Assembly (NCBI GenBank): GCA_009843505.1
Contig: VYDI01000028.1
Span: forward strand, 248,001 to 312,000
Length of the DNA stretch: 64,000 nucleotides
Direction of reading: 5' to 3'
Source: Holophagales bacterium
GTDB taxonomy: Bacteria; Acidobacteriota; Thermoanaerobaculia; Multivoradales; Multivoraceae
How positions within the stretch are numbered: the first letter of the stretch is position 1; each line of letters begins with the position of its first letter. The translations under genes and the position numbers were made by a program. Positions 16,687 to 24,862 of the stretch are shown here, piece by piece. A model generated the notes under the pieces. It worked only from the letters and a program-made list of their open reading frames with translations, had not been told where the DNA came from and made no database searches.

Positions 16687-17376
16687 CTAGTCCAGCGGCT
16701 CCTCTTCCCGCCATGCCGACTTGCCGTCCGCGTAGTGCTCTCGCTTCCAGATCGGCACTTCTGCCTTGAGACGCTCCAGGGCGAGGCGGTTCACCTCGTA
16801 GGCCTGACGCCGGTGGGCAGAAGCAGTCGCGATGACTACGCTCGCATCGCCTACTTCGAGCGTGCCCAAGCCGTGGACGATCTCTACCCGAGTTCCCGGC
16901 TCCGCCGCCTCGAGCTCGCTAACGATCCGTTCGAGGCGCCTCTCCGCCATCGCCGGGTACGCGGAGTAGTTGATCCGCTCGACCGGCCGTCCGCCGAAGG
17001 AGTTGCGGACGTTGCCGACGAATACGACCACCGCTCCCTTGCGCGCGTCCTCTACGCCGGCGCGTACCGCCGACACCGTGGCCGCGTCGACGGCGCCGTC
17101 CCGCAGCCGGCGGGCGCCGGCGCCGCATGAGCCGCCGGAAACCGGGGGCAGGAGAGCCACTTCCGCGCCGTCGTGAAGCGGGACCGTCCGGTCCCCGGCG
17201 ACTTCCCCGTCGACGGCGACCGCCAGCCGCGGCCAAAGGGCTTCCAGACCCGGATACGCCGCCGTCAGGCGCTCGACCAGGTCGGCGACCGTGCTGCCGT
17301 CCGGGAGGTCGTGTTCCGTCTCGGCGCTGCCTACAGCGTCCAGCGCGGTGGCGAAGCTCAGCACCCGTACGATCAA
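16687..17376 (-). CDS. moaX: MoaD-MoaE fusion molybdopterin synthase (MoaX-like)
   Basis: Molybdopterin synthase with both subunits in one chain of 229 residues; it inserts sulfur into precursor Z (cPMP). Residues 1-82 are a MoaD ubiquitin-fold carrier ending in PPVSGG (Gly81-Gly82). Residues about 95-229 are MoaE, with FVGNVRNSFGGRPV, HGLGTLEVGDASVV and the catalytic VPIWKREHYADGKSAW. The carrier's di-glycine must be free to become a thiocarboxylate, so the fusion should be cut after Gly82, as is known for mycobacterial MoaX. The start is taken as TTG at 17376 because MoaD homology (MIVRVLSFA) begins there; no clear ribosome site is visible. Confidence 0.9.
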   Translation of the reverse strand: MIVRVLSFATALDAVGSAETEHDLPDGSTVADLVERLTAAYPGLEALWPRLAVAVDGEVAGDRTVPLHDGAEVALLPPVSGGSCGAGARRLRDGAVDAATVSAVRAGVEDARKGAVVVFVGNVRNSFGGRPVERINYSAYPAMAERRLERIVSELEAAEPGTRVEIVHGLGTLEVGDASVVIATASAHRRQAYEVNRLALERLKAEVPIWKREHYADGKSAWREEEPLD

Positions 17377-17433
17377 GATGGGAAAGGCTAACAGGGCGGA
17401 TAGTCTCCGCGCCTACGCTGGAACTCCGGCTAC

Positions 17434-18141
17434 ATGATGCGGCTCCTGCTCTTCGACATCGACGGCACCCTGGTTCGGTGCGGCCCTCAGATCGGGCCCA
17501 TCTTCATGGGCGCGCTCAAGCGCACGTTCGGCCAGACGGGCAACGTCCGCGCCTACGACTTCGGTGGCAGGACGGACACGGAGGCGGTGATCGACCTGAT
17601 GACCGAGGCCGGCCTGCCGCGCGACGAGGTCGAAGGCCGCCTGGGCGAGGTGCGTTCCCACTACAGCCACCTGCTCGAGCGGCTCGACCCGGACCAGATG
17701 AGGCTACTGCCCGGCGTCGTCGAGCTGCTCGAGGAGTTGGCAGCCGCCGAGGACACCTGCGTTGCCCTGCTCACCGGCAACTGGGAGATCGGCGCGCGGG
17801 CCAAGCTCGAACCCTTCGGCCTGAACCGCTTCTTCGACTTCGGCGCGTTCGGCGAGGACGGCGTCCGGCGCAATGAGCTGGTGCCTGTCGCCGTCGAACG
17901 GGCCGCCCGGCGTATCGGCGCCGCACCGGAGCCGAGCAACGTCGTCATCATCGGCGACACGGTCCGCGACATCGCCTGCGGCGATGCCCATGGCGTCCCG
18001 GTGCTGGCCGTGGCAACCGGCTTCACGCCCGACCACCGACTGGAAGAAGCAGGCGCCCGCTGGGTCGTGCCGGACCTCCGCCACGCCTCGGTGCGGGAGA
18101 TTCTCCTCGACGGGCACGGCCGCGCGCGGCGGACGCCATGA
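17434..18141 (+). CDS. HAD-superfamily phosphatase
   Basis: Haloacid-dehalogenase-type hydrolase of 235 residues, phosphoglycolate-phosphatase/beta-phosphoglucomutase-like. Motif I is FDIDGTL at residues 7-13 with nucleophile and acid Asp, motif II is the Thr in ALLTGN, and motif III/IV is the GDTVRDIACG segment with the terminal aspartates. A helical cap domain lies between motifs I and II. Substrate is not predictable. The ATG overlap with ygfZ (ATGA, 18138-18141) indicates a two-gene operon divergent from moaX. Confidence 0.88.
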   Translation: MMRLLLFDIDGTLVRCGPQIGPIFMGALKRTFGQTGNVRAYDFGGRTDTEAVIDLMTEAGLPRDEVEGRLGEVRSHYSHLLERLDPDQMRLLPGVVELLEELAAAEDTCVALLTGNWEIGARAKLEPFGLNRFFDFGAFGEDGVRRNELVPVAVERAARRIGAAPEPSNVVIIGDTVRDIACGDAHGVPVLAVATGFTPDHRLEEAGARWVVPDLRHASVREILLDGHGRARRTP

Positions 18142-19112
18142 GCTTCGAACGCGACGTCGAACTGCTCACCACCGAAGCCGCCCTGTGCGAGCCCGTCCCG
18201 GCTTCCCGGCTGGAACTCATGGGTCCCGACCGCGAGCGGTTCTTCGGCGGCATGGTGACCGCGGCCATCGAAGGCCTCGAACCCGGCACCGGCCGCTTCG
18301 GCTTCATCACCGACGTCCGCGGCCGCATTCTCGCCAGCGCCGCCGTGCTGACACTCGATGACCGTCTGTGGCTGGAGATCCCGAAGGGCCGGGGCAGGAC
18401 GATCATCGAGCACCTGGAGAAGTACATCGTCACCGACCAGGTCGAGATCCTGCCGCTCGGCGACATGGCTTCGGTGAGGATCGGCGGGCCGAAGAGCGCC
18501 GAGGCCCTGGCCGATCTCGGCGCCTCAGCAGTCCGCGACCTGACCGAGCCCTGGAGCCACACCCAGGTCGAGATCCTCGACTACCAGGCCCGCCTGGTCC
18601 GCGAAGGCCACAGCCCAGTGCCTGCCTTCTCTCTCTGGCAATCCTCCGCGATCGCACCCCTGATGGCCGACGACCTGGCCGAAGCGGGCCTGCAGAGAGT
18701 CGGCCGCGAAGCGACCGAGGCCCTCCGCATCGAACACGGCCATCCGCTCTGGGGCGTCGACTACGACGACGCCAACCTGCCCCAGGAGACAGGCATCGAA
18801 GACGCTGTCGACTACGAGAAGGGCTGCTACCTGGGCCAGGAGATCGTCGCCCGCATCCACTACCGCGGCCAGCCGGCCCGCCGCATGTGCCGGCTCGTCT
18901 TCGAGCCAGGGCACAGCCCGTCCGCCGGAGCGGAGATCGAGTTCGACGGTCGAACCGCCGGTACGGTCACCAGCGTCTCCCCATCGCCGCGCGACGACGC
19001 CGCCATCGGCCTCGCGCTGCTGCCGAGGCGGGCCGTCGAGGCCCAGCCCGACGCGAGGGTAAAGGTCGACGGACGGAACGTCTCGTTCGAAACGCTGGCG
19101 GCTGAAGCCTAG
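18138..19112 (+). CDS. ygfZ: YgfZ/GcvT-like folate-binding protein
   Basis: Protein of 324 residues of the YgfZ (IBA57-like) family, which supports Fe-S cluster assembly or repair in radical-SAM and other enzymes using tetrahydrofolate. The signature KGCYLGQE is residues 228-235 with the conserved Cys230, followed by IVARIHYRGQ. The GcvT-type fold spans the whole chain and the C-terminal barrel is present. It starts inside the HAD stop codon (ATGA). Its presence near molybdopterin and ErpA genes is compatible with Fe-S dependent cofactor enzymes, but that link is inference. Confidence 0.9.
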   Translation: MSFERDVELLTTEAALCEPVPASRLELMGPDRERFFGGMVTAAIEGLEPGTGRFGFITDVRGRILASAAVLTLDDRLWLEIPKGRGRTIIEHLEKYIVTDQVEILPLGDMASVRIGGPKSAEALADLGASAVRDLTEPWSHTQVEILDYQARLVREGHSPVPAFSLWQSSAIAPLMADDLAEAGLQRVGREATEALRIEHGHPLWGVDYDDANLPQETGIEDAVDYEKGCYLGQEIVARIHYRGQPARRMCRLVFEPGHSPSAGAEIEFDGRTAGTVTSVSPSPRDDAAIGLALLPRRAVEAQPDARVKVDGRNVSFETLAAEA

Positions 19113-19121
19113 GCCGCTCCC

Positions 19122-20597
19122 TCAGTACCGCGGCAACGACGGATCGACCTCCACCGCCCACGCATCAATCCCGCCGGCCAGGTTGTAAGCCTGCGGGAAG
19201 CCGTTGTCGCGGAGGATGTTCGTCGCTCGCGTCGACCGCGGGCCGTGGTGGCAGTGGACGACCCAGAGCTTCGAAGGGTCGAGCTCGGCTAGCCGGCCCT
19301 CGAGTTCGGCAACCGGAATCAGGGTCGATCCGTCGATCCGGCAGATCGCGTACTCCTGCGGGCCCCGGACGTCGAGGATGCTGAAGTCGCGGCCGTCGTT
19401 CATCCAGGACTGGACCTGGGTCGGAGTCACGTCGATCAGGTCGTTGAGCGCCGGTTCCTCGGCGACGGCGGGAACGCCGCAGAACTGCTCGTAGTCGATC
19501 AGCTCGGTCTGGGTCGGGTTCTCGGAGCAAATGGGGCAGTCCGGGTTCTTGCGCAGCTTCAGCTCGCGGAAGCTCATGCGCAGGGCGTCGAAGAGGAGCA
19601 GACGGCCGATCAGGGGATCGCCCTGGCCGATGATCAGCTTGATCACCTCGTTCGCCTGCAGGCTGCCGATGATGCCGGGCAGCACGCCGAGGACGCCGCC
19701 CTCGGCGCATGAGGGGACGAGTCCCGGCGGCGGCGGCTCGGCGAACAGGCAGCGGTAGCAGGGACCCTTGGCGCCCCAGAACACGGACACCTGGCCCTCG
19801 AAGCGGAAGATCGACCCGTAGACGTTCGGCTTGCCGAGCAGGACGCATGCGTCGTTGACCAGGTAGCGGGTCGGGAAGTTGTCCGTGCCGTCGACGATCA
19901 CGTCGTAGTCCTCGAAGATCTCGAGCGCGTTGCTCGAGTCGAGCAGCACCGGGTGCGGCGTGAGTTCGATGTGCGGGTTCACCTCGTGCAGGCGCTCGAC
20001 CGCGGCGTCGAGCTTGGGCCGGCCGACGTCCGCGTTGCTGTAGAGCAACTGGCGGTGCAGGTTCGATTCGTCGACGACGTCGAAGTCGACCAGGCCGAGG
20101 CGGCCGACGCCCGCCGCGGCCAGGTACATGCCGACCGGCGAGCCGAGCCCGCCGGTGCCGATCATCAGCACCTTGGCCTGCTTGAGCTTCAACTGCCCCT
20201 CGGAACCGACCTCGGGCATGATGAGGTGGCGGCTGTAGCGGAGGATCTCCTCCGGGTTCAGCTCGGTCGCGGTCGATTGCGTCGCGGTCGACTCCGCCGC
20301 GGCCGGCGGCGGTTCCGCCACCGCACCGCCGGCGATCGACGGGATGATCGCAAGCGTCGCGTCGCCGTTGATCGGCGTCGCCTCGCGCTCCAGATAGCGC
20401 ACGTCCTCGTCGTTCAGGAACAGGTTGACGAAGGTGCGCAGCTTGCCGTCGTCGCCGAACAGGTGCGGCCGCAGGCCCTCGTAGCGGGTGACGAGCTGCT
20501 CCATCGCCTCGCCAACCGTGGCGGCGGCCACCGCCACCTCGGACTGTTCGTCGGCGAAGCCCCGCAGGGGCGTGGGAATCTGTATGAGTACGGTCAT
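19122..20597 (-). CDS. moeZ: CysO-MoeZ fusion: sulfur carrier, E1-like adenylyltransferase, rhodanese
   Basis: Three-domain protein of 491 residues. Residues 1-91 are a CysO-like ubiquitin-fold sulfur carrier (KLRTFVNLFLNDEDVRY; tail IPSIAGG, Gly90-Gly91). A disordered Pro/Ala/Thr linker (92-112) leads into an E1-like MoeB/MoeZ domain (113-380) with the nucleotide loop GTGGLGSP (147-154), DNFPTRY, and zinc cysteines CYRC (280-283) and CPIC (353-356). Residues about 385-491 are a rhodanese domain with active Cys449 (VVHCHHGPRS). The E1 domain adenylates a carrier's C-terminal glycine and the rhodanese supplies sulfur. Here the carrier's GG is internal, so it must be released or act in another way. 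Last gene of the cysM-mec-moeZ operon. Confidence 0.92.
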   Translation of the reverse strand: MTVLIQIPTPLRGFADEQSEVAVAAATVGEAMEQLVTRYEGLRPHLFGDDGKLRTFVNLFLNDEDVRYLEREATPINGDATLAIIPSIAGGAVAEPPPAAAESTATQSTATELNPEEILRYSRHLIMPEVGSEGQLKLKQAKVLMIGTGGLGSPVGMYLAAAGVGRLGLVDFDVVDESNLHRQLLYSNADVGRPKLDAAVERLHEVNPHIELTPHPVLLDSSNALEIFEDYDVIVDGTDNFPTRYLVNDACVLLGKPNVYGSIFRFEGQVSVFWGAKGPCYRCLFAEPPPPGLVPSCAEGGVLGVLPGIIGSLQANEVIKLIIGQGDPLIGRLLLFDALRMSFRELKLRKNPDCPICSENPTQTELIDYEQFCGVPAVAEEPALNDLIDVTPTQVQSWMNDGRDFSILDVRGPQEYAICRIDGSTLIPVAELEGRLAELDPSKLWVVHCHHGPRSTRATNILRDNGFPQAYNLAGGIDAWAVEVDPSLPRY

Positions 20598-20634
20598 CGT
20601 CGGTCTCCGTGGGACTCTTCGGTTCTAGTCGTGT

Positions 20635-21093
20635 TCAGATCGCGGGCGGTTCGGGGACGCGGATCGGTTCCTCGTCGAAGCGGGAACGGTCGTTGCTGAG
20701 CCGCCAACTCCGCTCGTCCCTGGCGCGGCCCTCGCGCACCGAGACGATCAGGTAACTGTAGCCCGGCCAGGCGTGGTCCCGGTCGAAGTCGCTGGGCCGC
20801 GACGGGTGATCCGGGTGCGAGTGGTAGTAGCCGACCACGTCCAGGCCGTCCGCGCGCGCCTCCCGCTCGGTCCGCAGGATGACCTCGGGCGGGATCAGGT
20901 AGCGGTTGTGGCGGCTCTCGTCCTCGCGTTCGTTCTCGGCGCCGACCAGGCGCACGACACGAGCGAGAGGCGCGGGATCTTCACCGGCCGTCTTCTCGCT
21001 GCTGCCAACCAGGATGCCGCAGCACTCCTCCGGGTACGTCGCCTCGCCGTGCGCGCGGATGCGGGCCAGGTCGCCTGGAGACAGTTCGATCAT
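20635..21093 (-). CDS. mec: Mec-type JAMM/MPN+ metallopeptidase
   Basis: Zinc isopeptidase of 152 residues of the JAB1/MPN family. The JAMM motif is complete: Glu23 in PEECCG, then His91-x-His93, Ser101 and Asp104 in the strict HxHx7SxxD spacing. In mycobacteria Mec removes newly formed cysteine from the CysO carrier's C-terminus. The gene lies 7 bases after cysM and 37 bases before the CysO-MoeZ fusion, all on the minus strand, which is the mec-cysO-cysM module with moeZ fused in. The enzyme cleaves after a di-glycine, so it could also free CysO from the fusion; that is inference. Confidence 0.92.
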   Translation of the reverse strand: MIELSPGDLARIRAHGEATYPEECCGILVGSSEKTAGEDPAPLARVVRLVGAENEREDESRHNRYLIPPEVILRTEREARADGLDVVGYYHSHPDHPSRPSDFDRDHAWPGYSYLIVSVREGRARDERSWRLSNDRSRFDEEPIRVPEPPAI

Positions 21094-21100
21094 CGGCGGT

Positions 21101-22105
21101 TCAGTCCTCGTCCCAGAACGGTTCGGACAGGTACTTGTCGGCGCCGTCGCAGAGGATGGTCACCACCACGGCGCGCTCCCCGGCCTCGGCCGCGCGCTCG
21201 GCGATCCGCCGCCCGGCGACCACGTTCGCGGCCGCCGAGATGCCGACGAGCAGGCCGCTTCCGCGGGCGAGCGCCTTGATCTCGGCGTAGGCGTCCTCGG
21301 TGCTGACTTCCGTCTCCTCGCTGGCGATCGAATCGTCGTAGATTGCCGGCACCAGGGCGCTCGGCATGTGCTTCATGCCCTCCAGCCCGTGGAAGGGACC
21401 GTCCGGCTGCATCGAGATGAGTCGGACCCCGGGAGCGCGTTCGGCCAGGTACCGGGCCGTGCCGCAGAAGGTGCCGCTGGTGCCGAGACCCGCGACGAAG
21501 TGGGTCAGACGCCCCTCCGTCTGCATCCAGATCTCGGGGCCGGTGGTCTCGAAGTGAGCCCGCCAGTTGGCGGTGTTGCTGTACTGGTCGACGTAGCAGA
21601 ACGCCTCCGGATCCGCCTCGATCATCCGGCGCGCCTCGCGGATGGCGCCGTCGGAGCCTTCCATCGGATCGGTGAGCACGAGTTCGGCGCCGAACGCGCC
21701 GAGGATGCGCCGTCGCTCGATCGAGGCGTTGCTCGGCAGGCAGAGCGTCACGCCGATGCCCATCGCCGCGCCGATCATCGCGAGCGCGATGCCGGTGTTG
21801 CCCGAGGTCGCGTCCAGGACACGGCGGCCGCCGTCGAGCTGGCCGGCGTCACGGGCCGCCAGCATCATGTGACGCGCCGGCCGGTCCTTGACCGAGCCGC
21901 CCGGGTTCGCCATCTCCGCCTTGGCCAGGAGCTCCGACCCGAGTTCCCTTGCGGCCGGTCCGAGGACGTGGCTCAGGTCGAGCAGGGGCGTGTTGCCGAT
22001 CCGCGACAGCAGCCGCCGGGCGCCGTCGCCGAGCCCCTCCGGAATCGGCGGGCCGGCCAGCTCGACGGCGGCTGCGTACTCGCCGGAAGCGGATTCGGTG
22101 ATCAT
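21101..22105 (-). CDS. cysM: Cysteine synthase, CysM type
   Basis: PLP-dependent beta-replacement enzyme of 334 residues. The PLP lysine is Lys73 in NPGGSVKDRPA, the phosphate/substrate loop is TSGNTGIA, and GLGTSGTFCGTARYL binds the PLP phosphate. The segment before the C-terminus (GLEGMKHMPSALVPAIY) follows the CysM rather than CysK pattern. Context with a CysO carrier and Mec argues for use of protein-bound thiocarboxylate as sulfur donor and perhaps O-phosphoserine as acceptor, as in Mycobacterium tuberculosis; substrate choice is inference. First gene of a three-gene operon divergent from the sulfite-oxidase-like gene. Confidence 0.92.
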   Translation of the reverse strand: MITESASGEYAAAVELAGPPIPEGLGDGARRLLSRIGNTPLLDLSHVLGPAARELGSELLAKAEMANPGGSVKDRPARHMMLAARDAGQLDGGRRVLDATSGNTGIALAMIGAAMGIGVTLCLPSNASIERRRILGAFGAELVLTDPMEGSDGAIREARRMIEADPEAFCYVDQYSNTANWRAHFETTGPEIWMQTEGRLTHFVAGLGTSGTFCGTARYLAERAPGVRLISMQPDGPFHGLEGMKHMPSALVPAIYDDSIASEETEVSTEDAYAEIKALARGSGLLVGISAAANVVAGRRIAERAAEAGERAVVVTILCDGADKYLSEPFWDED

Positions 22106-22180
22106 CGACGTTTCCCTATCAGGACGATTGCCCCCGTTCCACCAGGGCCGCCGAAGACAACTCGCGACGGACTCCGGCAG

Positions 22181-22198
22181 GCGGCTCGGGTGAGCCGC
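22181..22198. other. Strong hairpin in the cysM leader
   Basis: GCGGCTC (22181-22187), loop GGGT, GAGCCGC (22192-22198): a perfect 7-bp stem in the 184-base divergent region between cysM and the sulfite-oxidase-like gene, about 76 bases before the cysM start. The same region holds TTGTCA/AACAAT-like promoter elements for the minus strand near 22224-22250. Confidence 0.35.
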
Positions 22199-22289
22199 GG
22201 CGCGGCGACCGGGAATTGTTGACCAGAATGCTCACATTTGACAACCGCCCCGCTGCACGGCGCGGCTTCAGCCGATACTCTCTTCCGCC

Positions 22290-22919
22290 ATGGACGATTC
22301 CCCGAGGCGCGGCGACGACCGGGTCCCTCCCGGCCAGTACGTCACGAAGAAGTGGCCGGTGCTGTCCGTCGGCGACACGCCGGAGGTCGACATGGCCGGC
22401 TTCGGGCTACGGCTGTTCGGCCGCGTCGAGGCCGAGCACACGTTCGACTGGCAGGCGCTGCAGTCGCTGCCGCGGCGCGAGGTGACCGCCGACTTCCACT
22501 GCGTCACCCGCTTCTCGACCCTGGACAACCCCTGGTCCGGGTTCCCGACCCGGGACGTGCTCGGCGCGGTCGCGCTGTCTCCCGACGCCACCCACGCGAT
22601 GATCCACTGCTACGGCGGCTACACGACGAACCTGCCGCTCGACGACTTGCTCTCCGAGCACGCGCTGCTCGCCGACCGTCACGGCGGCGAACCGCTGGCG
22701 CCGGACCACGGCGGTCCGCTCCGGCTCGTGGTGCCCCACCTCTACGCCTGGAAGAGCGCCAAGTGGGTCTCCGGCATCGAAGTCCTGAACGCCGACGAAC
22801 GCGGCTTCTGGGAGCAGAACGGCTACCACACGTACGGCGACCCCTGGACCGAGCAGCGGTTCTCGTCGCAGGAGACGCGGCAGGCGTGGCAGGTGCGGAG
22901 ATCAGTCGCCTTCGAGTAA
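22290..22919 (+). CDS. Sulfite-oxidase-like molybdopterin protein (YuiH type)
   Basis: Stand-alone molybdopterin-binding domain of the sulfite oxidase/MsrP fold, 209 residues. Cys71 in DFHCVTRFS is the predicted molybdenum ligand, and LYAWKSAKWVSGIE is a conserved cofactor-binding stretch. There is no signal peptide or heme domain, so it is probably cytosolic or needs a separate electron partner. Its substrate is unknown. It would consume the cofactor made with MoaX. It overlaps argR tail to tail by 18 bases (22902-22919). Confidence 0.88.
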   Translation: MDDSPRRGDDRVPPGQYVTKKWPVLSVGDTPEVDMAGFGLRLFGRVEAEHTFDWQALQSLPRREVTADFHCVTRFSTLDNPWSGFPTRDVLGAVALSPDATHAMIHCYGGYTTNLPLDDLLSEHALLADRHGGEPLAPDHGGPLRLVVPHLYAWKSAKWVSGIEVLNADERGFWEQNGYHTYGDPWTEQRFSSQETRQAWQVRRSVAFE

Positions 22920-23360
22920 CGCCGCGAGGGACTCGCGGATGCGGTCGCGAGCCGCGATGCTCTTGAGCACCAGGAGGACGGTGTCGTCGCCTGCCAAGGT
23001 GCCGGCCACCTCGGGCCAGTCGGCCTGGTCGATCACGACGGCGAGCGCGTTCGCGTTGCCGCTGCGCGTCCTCAGCACGAGGAGCGCCTCACCCTCGGCC
23101 ACGCCGGTCACGAACATCCGCATGGCGCGCTCGGCGTCGGGCCGAACCGGTCCCGCCGCCTGGTCCGCCGGCGCGTAGCGGAAGCCTCCGCCCGCCAGGG
23201 GTACCTTCAACAGGCCGAGCCGCCGCACGTCGCGCGACACGGTGGCCTGGGACACCTGGAAGCCACGACGTCCGAGGGCGCGCACCAGGTCTTTCTGGCT
23301 CGACACAGGCCGACGGCCGATGATGTCCAGGATGGCGCCGTGACGGATCGCGGTGGTCAT
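22902..23360 (-). CDS. argR: Arginine repressor ArgR
   Basis: Hexameric arginine-responsive repressor of 152 residues. The N-terminal winged helix (SSQKDLVRALGRRGFQVSQA, then TVSRDVRRLGLLKV) binds ARG boxes; the C-terminal domain has the arginine-binding GNANALAVVIDQ and AGDDTVLLVLK segments. The ATG overlaps the argH stop (ATGA, 23357-23360), making argR the last gene of the arg operon and therefore probably autoregulated through the ARG box before argC. The frame is open further upstream, but homology starts at MTTAIRHGAILDII. Confidence 0.94.
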   Translation of the reverse strand: MTTAIRHGAILDIIGRRPVSSQKDLVRALGRRGFQVSQATVSRDVRRLGLLKVPLAGGGFRYAPADQAAGPVRPDAERAMRMFVTGVAEGEALLVLRTRSGNANALAVVIDQADWPEVAGTLAGDDTVLLVLKSIAARDRIRESLAALLEGD

Positions 23361-24862
23361 GAGCCGGCTCCGGGAATCGTCTCCGCAACGAGCGCGCCCT
23401 CCACGTGGGCCCGGTAGATCGGCGGCGGCTCCTGCGCCTCCAACCACCGTCGATCCGCCGCGAGCCGCTCGTCCATCTCGTCGATCTGCTCGCGGACCCG
23501 CTCGGGCGCGGGACCGCCGTAGCTTCGATGGGCAGCGAGCGAGGCCTCCGGCCGTAGCGCGGCCAGTAACCCCTCCCGGTCCTCGATCTCCGGCACGAGT
23601 TCCTCGAGATCCGACGCCGCAAGCTGCCACAGCTCCACGCCGCGCTCTCCGGCGGCCCGGACGACGGCACCGGTGCGCTCATGGGCGCTGCGGAAGGGCA
23701 CGCCGGCAGCGGCGAGCAGATCGGCCAGATCGGTGGCGGTGATGTACGCGCCCTCCAGCGCCGCCGCCATCGCCTCGCGGTCGAACTCGAGACTCTCGCC
23801 AAGCACCCGGGCCACCTCGAACGAGGCGGTCACCGTGTCGAACGCGTCGAACAGGGCCTCCTTGTCCTCCTGCAGATCGCTGTTGTAGGTCAGCGGCAGG
23901 CCCTTGATTGTCACCAGCAGCGACACCAGGTCGCCCACCGCGCGACCCGACTTGCCGCGCAGGATCTCCGCGGGCTCCGGGTTCTTCTTCTGCGGCATGA
24001 TGCTCGAGCCCTTGGCGGCCCGGTCCTGGAGCCGCGCGAACGAGAACTCGCTCGAGGTCCAGAGCACGACTTCCTCGGCCCAGCGGGACAGGTGGACCAT
24101 GGCAAGCGCGCAGGCAAAGAGCGCCTCGGCCACGTAGTCACGGTCGGCCACGGCCCACATGCTGTTCGGATAGGCCGCGTCCATGCCGAGCAGTTCGGCG
24201 CTGCGGACCGGATCGATCGGGTGGGGCGACCCGGCCATCGCCCCGGCGCCGAGCGGACTCAGACCCGCGGTCCGGTGGGCCCGCCGGAGCCTTCCCGCGT
24301 CGGCCAGGACCGACCAGGCGTGAGCGAGCAGGTGCTGCGCCAGCGTCGTCGGCTGGGCCCGTTGCATGTGGGTGTAGCCGGGCAGCGCCGTCTCCACGTG
24401 CTGCCGCCCCTGGGTGAGCAGGGCCTCCACCAGTCCCAGGGCAGCACCGACCGCTCGCTCGGCCTCCGCGCGCTGCCACAGCCGGAAGGCGACCGCCGTC
24501 TGGTCGTTGCGGCTGCGGGCGGTGTGCAGCCGCCGACCCGCGTCGCCGATCTCCTCGGTGAGCTGCCGCTCGATCCAGGTGTGGACATCCTCGTCCGCGC
24601 CCCCGACCTCGAGATCGCCCCCCTCGACGCGCCGGAGCATCGAGCTCAGGCCGGAGAGGATGGCGGCGGCCGAGTCCCGGTCGACGACCCCGGTCTCGAA
24701 CAGCATCCGGGCGTGCGCCAGCGAGCCGATCAGGTCCGCGGCGGCAAGCCGGTGGTCGAAGGGAAGCGACCGCGTGTACGCGTCGATGACCGGATCGACC
24801 TCCGCGTCGAACGCGCCGCCCCACAGGCGGGGCGTAGCAGGCCGGTCGGCCTTACCGCTCAA
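23357..24862 (-). CDS. argH: Argininosuccinate lyase
   Basis: Cleaves argininosuccinate to arginine and fumarate; 501 residues, fumarase/aspartase superfamily. Conserved regions are RLWGGAFDAEVDP at the N-terminus, HTARSRNDQTA, PGYTHMQRAQPTT and the catalytic serine loop GSSIMPQKKNPEPAE. The start is a TTG at 24862 that overlaps the argD stop as TTGA (24859-24862); the frame continues upstream without homology. The C-terminus carries about 40 residues more than E. coli ArgH (EAQEPPPIYRAHVEGA region). Confidence 0.93.
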   Translation of the reverse strand: MSGKADRPATPRLWGGAFDAEVDPVIDAYTRSLPFDHRLAAADLIGSLAHARMLFETGVVDRDSAAAILSGLSSMLRRVEGGDLEVGGADEDVHTWIERQLTEEIGDAGRRLHTARSRNDQTAVAFRLWQRAEAERAVGAALGLVEALLTQGRQHVETALPGYTHMQRAQPTTLAQHLLAHAWSVLADAGRLRRAHRTAGLSPLGAGAMAGSPHPIDPVRSAELLGMDAAYPNSMWAVADRDYVAEALFACALAMVHLSRWAEEVVLWTSSEFSFARLQDRAAKGSSIMPQKKNPEPAEILRGKSGRAVGDLVSLLVTIKGLPLTYNSDLQEDKEALFDAFDTVTASFEVARVLGESLEFDREAMAAALEGAYITATDLADLLAAAGVPFRSAHERTGAVVRAAGERGVELWQLAASDLEELVPEIEDREGLLAALRPEASLAAHRSYGGPAPERVREQIDEMDERLAADRRWLEAQEPPPIYRAHVEGALVAETIPGAGS

